From Terfezia claveryi (taxonomy: Eukaryota > Ascomycota > Pezizomycetes > Pezizales > Pezizaceae): a stretch of DNA of 64,000 nucleotides. The DNA lies in contig WHUX01000066.1 of the NCBI GenBank assembly GCA_015179025.1, positions 207,236 through 271,235 of the forward strand, given 5' to 3'. Position numbers and translations under genes: made by a program. The notes beneath the pieces were generated by a model. The model did not search any database and was not told where the DNA came from. It was given only the letters and a program-made list of their open reading frames with translations. This document shows, piece after piece, positions 1-9,052 of this stretch; the stretch's first letter is position 1; each line of letters opens with the position of its first letter.

Positions 1-1541
1 TTGGAATGCCGGATTGGCTTGCTGATAGGCTTGCTGGAAGCCTTGTTGGTTTGCCGGTAACGGCCGACGGTTGTACTGCATATTCTGTTGCTGTTGTTGG
101 CCAGGCTGACGCTGTTGAAGCTGCTGTGCTGCCACCTTCATCTTCCGGCACTCAGCGATCTCATGGCCCTCGAAGCTACAAAACTGGCATTGCTTCTTCT
201 TCCTATCCTTACCGTCCTTATCCTTCGAGCCTTCCTTGGATCCATCCTTCTTTCTGCACTCATCTGCTGTATGCCCTGGTTTTAGGCATATAGAGCAGGT
301 CTTGTCCAAACGATCTACCAACTCTGTGTTAATACTAGCCGCCACATCTTCCCAGAAGACCTCCTCTTTTGCTGTCATCTTAATTTGCTTCTTGAGCCAG
401 TCTGGGAAGGTGTTCCTAATGGACTTGCACTTCGAGCCCCAGGCAGTCTTGCCGGCCCTCGTGCAAAGCCTAGTGACATGGCCTCTGAAGGGGACTACGC
501 CCAAGGCTTTCTTATCTAATGGATTCCATCGGTAGGACACGAGTTCCAGCTCTGCTTGTTGAGCATCTATTGTAGGATCGAATTGTTGGACTAGGAGATC
601 ATATAGAGAGACCTCTACAAGCACGTCCGGGATGTGAAGGGCATCTGAGGCCTTCTTCCAGCAGTTTGGCTTGAGGCTGCCGGCTTTGGTGTCATAATCG
701 TCCCACCATTGTGACGCTGGCCCAGTGAACTTGTTCGAGATCCCAGAGCAAAGTTTCTCGCCTAGCCTGTAATTGGGCTTACCTTCAGGGGCATTGGCAG
801 CCACATAACTGTATCCCTCCTCTTCATTGCCACTAACAGAGCCACCATAGTAAACGGGTATATCCAACTTGTTAAGAGCATTGCGAATTTGGGTATCAAA
901 CAAGGATAGATTCGCCGGAGATCCATCGAAGTCCTTTACCTCTTTCAGGACAATGTCCTTAGGCTTGGGAAGCCTCATACCCATTGCAGGCAGGATGTTA
1001 TTGTCTTCGTTATTGTGGTCCTCCTTGCGGTGCTCGTTGAGTTCCTCTACTCCGATTGGAGGTCTTGGGCGTTGTGAACGTAGGACTGTATTAGTAGAAG
1101 GGGGAAGAGCTCTAATGAACTCTCCGTCTTCAAAGATGATGCCGAAGTCGAGTGCTTCGTTCTCCTCCTGATAGTGCTCAGGAAAGGCCTCACGCAGGTC
1201 CTTAAGAGCCGCACGAAAGGTAGGAGGATCGATGACCCACTCAGCTGGGAAGCCGAGGCCTGGGACAGGAGAAAGGAGAGTGCAGGGGCTTGGTAAGAGC
1301 TCTCTACAAACATAGAAGTCTTGCTTAGTGAAACGCAGGCGGAATTCACGGTTGCCCGTCTGTCCAAAGGGGAGTAATGAGAGTGCAAGATCGTTGAAGG
1401 TATCCAGATTGCCGGCTGGATTGGGTATCTCAAAGAATTGGGTATCTCGAAGAGAAAGAGACACAAAGATAGAGTGAAGAGAGAGACTGAGACTGGTCAA
1501 TATCAAAGCGGGGTATATAAGAGAAAGAGACGGAAACGACG
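1..1541 (-). CDS. Gag-like nucleocapsid protein of a retroelement, partial
   Basis: One frame stays open on the minus strand from about 1541 to the left edge, where it continues outside the window. It encodes a Gag-type protein. Two CX2CX4HX4C zinc knuckles lie near 300-259 (CSICLKPGHTADEC) and 191-150 (CQFCSFEGHEIAEC), joined by a Lys/Asp-rich linker and followed by a Gln-rich tail. Paired zinc knuckles bind nucleic acid in the virus-like particles of LTR elements. There is no in-frame ATG before about 985, so the start may be non-AUG, lie in a spliced leader, or have been lost. No internal stop was found in the 510 codons read. It resembles none of the other Gag proteins here in detail, so the family is open. 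That it is Gag is fairly sure; the start is not. Confidence 0.72.
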
Positions 1542-1653
1542 CTCACGTTCCTGAGAACTAGTCGAGATAGAGAGAAAGACTGAGAACGAAGAATACGACG
1601 CTCACGTTCCTGGGAACTGGTCGAATAGAAACACACAGACTGATCAACTTCGA
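1536..1653. repeat. Two-copy 59-bp tandem repeat in the retroelement leader
   Basis: The motif ACGACGCTCACGTTCCTG occurs at 1536 and again at 1595, followed by GRGAACTRGTCGA in both copies. It lies between the candidate primer-binding site and the Gag frame. Confidence 0.6.
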
Positions 1654-1800
1654 AACACGGGATGGGTGCCACTGTGGTGTGATGATGTTCATTCTCTCTC
1701 AAACACAAGGCATAAGGCCTTCACGAGCGCCAAGGCTCTGATCACACTGACTAATCTAAGCTATATAAGGATGGGGCTAATAAGCCGACACCGCCATGCT
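1649..1800 (-). other. Candidate primer-binding site and LTR edge
   Basis: Read on the minus strand, a segment at 1671-1649 starts TGGCACCCATCCCGTG, the form expected for pairing with a tRNA 3' end (plus strand ending GGGTGCCA). One base further out, at 1673, the plus strand reads TGTGGTGTG, which would be the inner end of a 5' LTR. A TATA-like ctatataagg lies at 1761-1770. I could not find the outer LTR end, so this is an inference from position next to the Gag frame. Confidence 0.35.
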
Positions 1801-2217
1801 TTATTAACCACATTGCATTTTTGGATAGAAAATATCCAATCAGTGAGCTACTATGCATTTCAGACTCCTTAGATGCACCTAATATTCGAATTCGGAAGGG
1901 ATTTAATATTTATACTTCTGAGTGTGCATAGCCTTGCAGCAATATATCAGACTCTGGGAAGCTGCTCGCCGTACTGCACTTAGTTCATGAAATATGTCAT
2001 CCGCATTCTGTATTAATTTTCCACCTAGACTTACATTTATGATAGAATTCCTATAGTGATATTTCATTGTTGAGTACAATTCATATTCGCAATATTCGCA
2101 AGCGCTGATGTATTTTATTTTATATTGACTACAATTCAAGATATCACTAGCATTGATGTATTTTATTTATTATCAAGTACAATTCATGTTCGTCAGTGCT
2201 GATGTGTTTAAGATTTT
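1801..2217. other. AT-rich stretch with degenerate tandem repeats
   Basis: No gene is supported. Around 2090-2217 a unit of about 47 bp containing gctgatgtattttat and gactacaattca recurs about three times with changes. Confidence 0.35.
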
Positions 2218-2440
2218 ATGTTGACTACACATGTTGGCGGCCCTTCTGCGAAATGTCTAATCTCATTTTGTACTTACTCCCATTTTGTATTTCCTTGCGT
2301 TCTTTATTCAGCGTTGTATCTACTATACACGGATTTTACTTCCTTGGGTAATTATGTGCTCCCATGTCCTCCCGCGGGGCCAGGGCCAGCCGCGAGAAAA
2401 CAAACCGTTCTCACGGCAGGCCCGGAACAATTGATTCTCT
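2218..2440. repeat. Dispersed repeat R1, copy 1
   Basis: This stretch matches the sequence split across 15465-15537 and 49568-49700: shared blocks are acatgtt..cggcccttctgc, ttgcg..ctttatt, cttgggtaattatg and gagacaacaaacc-like. It has no long frame. It could be a LINE 3' end or a non-autonomous element; the class is not settled. Confidence 0.55.
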
Positions 2441-2930
2441 GTTGACATTGGAGCGTAAAATAGAAAAGCTCAGAACTTTGAGAAGTCGAACTATATCATC
2501 TGTAATTCTTGTCGTAACACTTGATACAGGTTATCAACCGTAAAAGGTACAGTAAACAAGATGAAAAAAAGATACAGAATGTGAAATCAACGGCATTATG
2601 CCACTCATTGTAGTGAAACCCCCTAGGTAGGCCTCTAATTGTAATTTAATTCTTCACGGCATACCAATCACACAAGTTAAGTCAGGTAACATAACCACAC
2701 TCCACGTGCTCATTCTTTGATGTCCATAAACAACCGCAGGAGTATCTGCGACAACCCTTAATGACCTCCACGAACAAATCAAATATGTAAGAATGCAGGA
2801 CTAAACCAAAGGAAAGCCTCCACAAGATAATCTCGATACCGACAAGATCCCAGTTCCCTACCCGAAATTAATGAATGCCAAATAGGTTTCTACTAAATGC
2901 CATGCGGCCATTTTCGGTAGCAATCCAGTT
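2441..2930. other. No gene seen
   Basis: AT-rich sequence without a convincing frame. It includes the 3' flank of the minus-strand gene that ends at 2931. Confidence 0.4.
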
Positions 2931-4274
2931 TTAAATGTTAGGAGAACTAGAAATTGAAGCAACTCCCAACGTTCGGGAGAGCTTGCTGTAGACCGCAAGG
3001 TAGTATTCTGCTTTAACTTCGATGTTGATCATTGTAGCCATCACCCTCTTGGTAGATTCCACACCCTCCATGTTCTGCACCATTTCGAGAAACGTAGTCA
3101 CTCGGCCATCATATACAATAGTTATAATCATCGGGTTGTTTATATCGGGCTGCTGGCGGGTTCCACGAGTAGTGGGAAATACTGTGACTCTGGAGCTGCG
3201 TCGAGCTCCAATATTGCTGTAGAATTTCGGCTGCTCCGTTGCCAACCTGAAAGTGCTGGGTTTACGGTCAGAACGCACTCCCGCAAGCGTTTTGGCATTG
3301 GGGGCTAGGCTGCGCTCCGTGATTGGCTTGTCCTTTGGAAAAAAGACGCCGGCAGGCTTCCCGTGAATAGAAATACGGGCGGATCCAGAACCTGCACTTA
3401 TCTCAGGACCAGTACTAATACCAGATTTCCAGAAGCTCTCGCTGGTACCTGTAGAGCCCGCAACTACAATACAGTCAAGGATGTCATCATCATCAACCTT
3501 GCCCTTGCCCTTGCCCTTGCCCTTATAGGTTTCATTTGTCCCACCCCCGTCAAAGTGCATTTTGCGCCGGTTATGAACAGATCCATGCAGAGCTGTCTGC
3601 TGTTGATATATCTCTCCTCCATCCTTTGGCGTGATTTTGGCAGGGGGCCTCCCCCATTTCTTGGCAGTGGACTGGTTGCTGCTGCAGACAAAAGGCTCCG
3701 GATCCGTAAAGGAAACTCTTCTCTGCTTCTGTGCAGTTCTTTCGACGAGGAGCTGGTCGACTGTGACTCTTGAATGCTGCAGGTTTGACACAGTTGCGAC
3801 ACTTTCACCCGAAGGAATTCTGGTGGTTCCGTGACGTAGGCTGGGCTGCGCCGGAGCCGAGACTTCAATATGCCCGTGTGGTTCGTCAAATCCAAGGAAT
3901 CTCCTCTCTTCCAGTGGCAGGCCTGAGACCCTATCGGTTACCCATTTAATGAATTTTTGGTCATTGCTCACTCGATGCTGGACCAGGTTGTCGGTGGTCC
4001 GAGCAGTATACTTGACGAAGCCCATGACGGTATCCAGGTCAAGGGAAAAGCCAAGCCCCCCCCCATCTGACGGATCAATTCGCAGCCAAAGCCTCATCCC
4101 AGTAATATGGTGCTGCAGTGGTAGGCAGCCCAATTCGTTGACCAGGTGGTCCAACTGAGCCTTCCTTTCTTGGATGAACTTTGGGCTCGGAATATTCCCA
4201 TTTACTAGAGAAGGGAGCTGGAATGAGGGCTTCTGAAGCCACCTAACAAGCTCTGGGATGACTGCACTGTTCAT
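2931..4274 (-). CDS. Uncharacterised 447-residue protein, probable host gene
   Basis: An uninterrupted ATG-to-stop frame of 447 codons, by far the longest here with no transposon similarity. I do not recognise the family. The N-terminal third (about 1-140) is mixed and could fold, with an RLWLRIDPSDGGG segment. The middle is basic and low in complexity: KKWGRPPAK near residue 207 resembles an AT-hook, and a (KG)4-K run near 250 is followed by DDDD. The last 100 residues look ordered again (IITIVYDGRVTTFLEMVQNM). An AT-hook and a basic linker would fit a DNA or chromatin protein, but that is inference only. No signal peptide or membrane segment is visible. It has no RIP-like stops, unlike the elements on either side. 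No intron is needed. Confidence 0.6.
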   Translation of the reverse strand: MNSAVIPELVRWLQKPSFQLPSLVNGNIPSPKFIQERKAQLDHLVNELGCLPLQHHITGMRLWLRIDPSDGGGLGFSLDLDTVMGFVKYTARTTDNLVQHRVSNDQKFIKWVTDRVSGLPLEERRFLGFDEPHGHIEVSAPAQPSLRHGTTRIPSGESVATVSNLQHSRVTVDQLLVERTAQKQRRVSFTDPEPFVCSSNQSTAKKWGRPPAKITPKDGGEIYQQQTALHGSVHNRRKMHFDGGGTNETYKGKGKGKGKVDDDDILDCIVVAGSTGTSESFWKSGISTGPEISAGSGSARISIHGKPAGVFFPKDKPITERSLAPNAKTLAGVRSDRKPSTFRLATEQPKFYSNIGARRSSRVTVFPTTRGTRQQPDINNPMIITIVYDGRVTTFLEMVQNMEGVESTKRVMATMINIEVKAEYYLAVYSKLSRTLGVASISSSPNI

Positions 4275-5499
4275 TATTGTGTTGGGATGTATTGGGAGTA
4301 CTTGAATGGGTCTTTAAAAACATTTCTGAGTCAGCCTCACCAGTCTTCCACGGTATAAGTGTGAGGTGCATGGGGCTTGGAACCGGCACTTGGTACCTCT
4401 GACTAGAGGTTGGGATCGTTACGGACAGTGAGATGCCTTTGCAAGGTGAAGATCGAGATATACGGAAATTATATACTTGACAGTGGTTGTTGTTCAGTGG
4501 GTACTATAGTCTGCTCTGGTGAGTGAGGATGTTAGCAGCAGGGCTCAAAACCTATTAATGGATTTCAAAGAGGAGGATGTCAGATGGTGTCTACCGTGAT
4601 TCGAATGAGAAGCTCGAGCAGGACAGGATCGTAGGTGCTTGAGATATGAGTGTGGATAGAAAAGTCTCGTGGTGTTTCCTCTTGCAGCTGAAAGTGTTGT
4701 GAGACCGGGAGGACGCCTTTGAGATGAGGTCAAAACACAGAATCAAATGCTAGGAAGGCCATCAAGTTCTGCCTTGCCAAGAACCTGACCACCCTCAAAA
4801 ACAGTCACTGTCATGGGCATAGTCGAAATTAGGTACAGTAGTGTTATATATTTGCACTATTAAACGAGATAGTTTAGTACTGTAATCTCATTTGAATCAG
4901 ATTTCAGCCCCACTGTACCAGTGACGACTGTAGATTATCTACCTTAGCACTGGCATCGACTACGATATTCCCTCTATGTATAGCTTGCAATTACTGCGAG
5001 AAAAATATTTCGGGCTTTGTTTTTGAACTTTTGTAATATTTGTCACCTTGCCTTAGCTTTAGTAACTGTTGTATCGGAGGCTTGGCCCGTACCTAGGTAC
5101 GCGTCACAACGAGAATGACCCTTCTATTATGCACTCTATATTCTACGACTGCGAACTAGTAGAAATACGGATCAGATTCTGGATCTCCACAGTCGTTGAA
5201 ACACATACTGGATGAGGTTTCATCCAGAGCTGGCTATGTGCACTGTCTAAGGCCAATTGTGAGGAACTCGTCCGTCATGATCATCACTGTGCATGTATGT
5301 GCAGAAAATCTGTGTGGCGAATGATCTGGAGGCCCAGATTAGATCTTTCTCAATCAGTCCTCGATGAAGAATTTGTGTTTGAAACAGGACCTCTCATGGT
5401 CCTCAAGACACATATGCCACTGCTTCAGAAGCGCCGGGAGCCCAGGGCCAAAGTATTGTCTCTAGATAATCCTTGGCCAAGGCAGAGAACGAGGGGGCA
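4275..5499. other. Intergenic region upstream of the 2931-4274 gene
   Basis: No convincing frame. It presumably holds the promoter of the divergent minus-strand gene, but no element could be assigned beyond scattered AT-rich tracts. Confidence 0.35.
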
Positions 5500-5597
5500 T
5501 ATGTAGACTGTTTAATTTTATACGCCTGGGCACGAGCCGGCTCTAGCCTACCCCTCGGGCTCGACTCGAGCCGGCTCGTGCCCAGGCGTATGTAGAC
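5500..5597. repeat. Perfect 23-bp hairpin flanked by 9-bp direct repeats
   Basis: Arms at 5521-5543 (starting tacgcctgggcacgagccgg) and 5568-5590 are exact reverse complements around a 24-nt GC-rich loop. The nonamer tatgtagac occurs at 5500-5508 and 5589-5597, so the hairpin lies within a 9-bp direct repeat. It could be a very small mobile palindrome or the remains of a MITE. No coding. Confidence 0.7.
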
Positions 5598-5956
5598 AGC
5601 AGAAAATGACAGGCAATTAGCATTGGAGGATTTCGTGAGACCCGCCACACCGGTACGAAATGTTTGTAATGTACATAGGATCTTTCCGCATGTATAAACT
5701 TAGGGCAGAGCTCAAGGGAATTAATTGGGTACTATTGGAATACCCACCCCCACATCCGAGTTACCCTCAACTTGCTCTTTCATCAAATCTAGTTGTGTAC
5801 TCCGGTTGTATTTGCTTTAAGGTTCTAGGTTTCTTATCTCCATCAAATATTCGGTGCATAGCTATGCTGTAAGATCGTCATCTGAGTCCAGGGACCACTG
5901 AACTGGTTTCATTCTCTTACGGGATCCGATACTATATTGTCAACCCAAAACTACTG
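5598..5956. other. No gene seen
   Basis: Unassigned sequence between the hairpin and the left end of transposon N. Confidence 0.35.
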
Positions 5957-6349
5957 TATATGATGGGGAAGCGGGACACGACAGGGAAGCGGGACAATTT
6001 CGGCTACATAGATGCAAGTAGAAAAAACGATACAAAATTCAATTCCGGCGCGGCCTCAATACTCGCTGCTGCTGGGGTGGGTTTGAGGGTACCCTGCGGA
6101 GCCTAGGAGCGGGTGTGGGTGTAGGGGGCACAGAGCTTGTGGTTCTATGGCCTGGTATAGTCCCCGGAGTCAGAACATAGATCTATAGATAGTACTGCCT
6201 TCAGAGCCACTTTCAATGCTCTCATATTCGGTATCATCAGCCTGAAAACTCGTACCTGATGTGCACGATGATGATGATGAGCTGATAGAAATGCAGGTAG
6301 TAGTGGTTGAATGGTTGGACCTTGGTGGGCGGTTGAATGTGACCGTTTT

Positions 6350-7327
6350 GGAGGGGCCTGTGCGTCGTTTCCTTAGCGTCTTCGGTGTAGACTACTGGGC
6401 CTGTTGTGCGTGACATAGCTTCAACAAATCCTCCCCAGTGATAGCCTTAGCTTGTGTGAGCTTTGTATGCTTTCTTGCCTCCTTTGCTTCCTCTACCTTA
6501 ATTGCTAATGCCGCCTCAATCTGCTTTGCTCAGTCTTCTCCAAGATACCTCTATGTCAAACCACCAATAGCTGCATTAGCTAGTTTGTCAACTAATACTT
6601 GAAGTTCAGGGTCATCTATAGCTTTCAGATGCTGTTGTATTTGCTAGTGAAGGTGACGGACTCATCGGTTATTAGCAGGAGTGGCTGGAACTCCTCCAGT
6701 TGTAATAGATATTAATGGAGCTTTTAGATCAGCTGCTGCAGTACAAATATATTAACCTAAAACTCAATATGGATTGAATAGATGAATCCCTATAGTTTCA
6801 AATACAGATAGAATATTTTTAAGTATATATGCTAATATTCGAGCCTCATAGAAGTGTCTAATTAGTATTAGTAGGAGCTCAATATTGATAGATACTTATA
6901 CGCTTTAGGGTCTTAGTATTGGACTAGATAGTCTACTTACAGGAGGAAATTTCTCTTACTAATTGCTTCTCTAGTTAAGCGTAAATGATCTTCTACTCAA
7001 TGTCTATAATATTTTTGCAAAGGTCTAAATAGTCCAACATCTAGAGGTTGGAGAATATGTGTAGTATATGGTAGTAGGTAAAAGAGCTCAATTTGGTTTT
7101 TACTAGAAAACTGAAGAAAGTCCATACTAAAATGTGAGTTGTGTCCATCAACAACTAGTAAATACTTTTCATTTAGATTCCTCATACTAAAGTCCATTAG
7201 TTAATAATAGAAATTAAAAGGATAGGTAGATTATAAGTACTGTTTCTGAGTAAGAGGATCAAATAATAAATGTAAATATTCTAAACTAAGAACTTGATTT
7301 GTCTAACCTTTAAGTGAAATAGAGAAC
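6350..7327 (-). pseudogene. N transposase, C-terminal part (second half of DDE domain)
   Basis: It contains YLLVVDGHNSHFSM (second catalytic Asp, near 7150), LPYTTHILQPLDVGLFRPLQ (region of the third catalytic residue), and a C-terminal helical part with KAITGEDLLKL near 6420. These are hallmarks of the DDE_1 family of pogo/Fot1 transposases. Several in-frame stops are present. It is in frame with the 13155-13890 piece once A is removed. Confidence 0.8.
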
Positions 7328-7798
7328 TGTCATGGCGTTAATTTACTTGCGAGGTATTTGACACTCGAACAGGCTTGTTCGAGTGTCAGCGTGGTATTTG
7401 ACACCTGAACAGGCTTGTTCGAGTGTTAGCGTAGTATTTGACACCTGAACAGGCTTGTTCGAGTGTCAGCGTGGTATTTGACACCTGAACAGACTTGTTC
7501 GGAGTGTTTTAATACTAGAAGGGATTAGAGAGGTGGATCGCGGAGTATCACCTGCGATTGCAGGTGACGTCAAGTTAGTCGGGCGCCACTCCTTTGGCCA
7601 TGGCAATCGTGTATATAGGAAGCCGTAATTGTCGTTTCTTGTTCTTGTTCCTTATGCAACGTCTTGTATTATAACCTTGGTAATACAGACTCTGCCTTTT
7701 GTCTTGATACTTCAATCTACAGTTATAGTCTCGTCTTCGTGCGCTCCTTGAAGTCACGTCTTTAGTTATAGCCACAGCCAACGACTTACGCTGTTACA
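7328..7798 (+). repeat. 5' LTR of element A
   Basis: 471 bp, TG...CA. The U3 start holds four 40-bp units (from 7354, 7394, 7434 and 7474), most of which contain a hairpin with arms GACACTCGAACA and TGTTCGAGTGTC. A second hairpin, CACCTGC-GATT-GCAGGTG, lies near 7550. The base run directly after the LTR (CTATGTTGCGTC) is the candidate primer-binding site; its tRNA is not identified. Confidence 0.92.
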
Positions 7799-7847
7799 CT
7801 ATGTTGCGTCGATACACTCCACTGAGCGCAACCCCTAGCTATGAACA

Positions 7848-9052
7848 ATGACTTAGCCCGTTGTTGAATTGCCGGCTGCTATTGTCGACCTAGTTCCTCG
7901 TTTGCGAACTGCATTGAATTCAGCAAACCAGGATTATACCGGAATACTCAATGAAACTATTACCCTATTAGATCAGCTATTAGGGCTACCAGACCGACGA
8001 CAAGATGTCGTAAGATTACGAACCCAAGTAACGAACTTAACGAATCAACTCACGGCATGGCAACAAGAAGACACAACTTTACGTACAGCCACTCAAGAGT
8101 TATGAAATGAATTAACTACTCAAGAGACAGTGATTAATGAGCTTCGAACGCAGTTGGAAGATATGAGGGCTATCAATGTGACTTTGGCTCGGTTACAACC
8201 AGGAGAAGGAGGGGGTCGTTCAGAGAAGATACCTAACCCAGAAAAATTCTCTGGAAAAGACCGAAATAAGCTGCGTCCTTTCCTCACCCAACTACGACTA
8301 AAGGCTGCTACTTATAGTGATGAACAAGTAAAACTTCGACTAGCAGTAAATTCCTTAGCTGAAGATGCCCTAGATCAGGTTACCCCTTACATTGAAAACG
8401 ATACGGTGAACTTAACCAACCTAGCAGCACTTATTACCATTCTCGAAAATGCGTTTAGCAATCCAAATCGAGTAGCCAACGCAGAGTACAAACTACAAAC
8501 GATGATTCAGGGGGCCAGAGAGTTCACTGCTTATTTTGCCGAATTCCAATGATATGCAGCTGAAACGAGTTGGGGTAATACGGCTAAGTTGGCAGCTCTA
8601 AAGCGTGGACTTTCCTACCAACTACAACAAGATCTCCTCGCCATACATCCTGAGCCTACGGAGTTTAACGAGTATGTGGAAGTCTGCCAAAGGCTAGATA
8701 CTCGTCACCGCGTACTACAAACCCAAATGCGTAATCGTGTTGGACCAACGCCCCGAATGATATCATGCCCTACCGCTCCCGCTCCAGTTAACCCCCAAAT
8801 AGTTCAAACTCCCTCTACCTCGACAGCCACGGGTACTCACCCTGGCCCATGGATTTGTCTGCAGGGAGGAAGAAGATATCTTCGGAGGAATAAGCAAAGA
8901 GAATGGCTGAAGGAAGGTGCTATTATTGTGGAGGAATGGGACATAGAGTCAGAACTTGCCCACACGTACAAAAACGTACTCTACAAGCTGCCGAAATGGT
9001 TATGGAAACCATGAATAAGGGACTAGAAGTTAGGGAACAGGCAAAAGAGTAG
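7848..9052 (+). pseudogene. gag of element A
   Basis: The ATG at 7848 is followed at codon 3 by TAG, then by a long frame starting PVVELPAAIVDL. A coiled-coil-like Leu/Thr-rich N-terminal part leads into a capsid-like domain (PEKFSGKDRNKLRPFLTQLR near 8240). A CX2CX4HX4C zinc knuckle (CYYCGGMGHRVRTC, about 8919-8960) lies in a different frame, so a frameshift precedes it. Further stops occur at 8103 and 8550. Gag would package the element RNA. The stops fit Gln or Trp codons turned to TAG/TGA. Confidence 0.85.

Noticed and set aside
1047..1708. Other minus-strand frames (139 and 92 codons) near the left edge
   Set aside because: They overlap the Gag frame that contains the zinc knuckles and have no motif of their own.
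7354..7510. CRISPR-like array of 40-bp repeats
   Set aside because: Units are contiguous without unique spacers, the context is an LTR, and the genome is eukaryotic.
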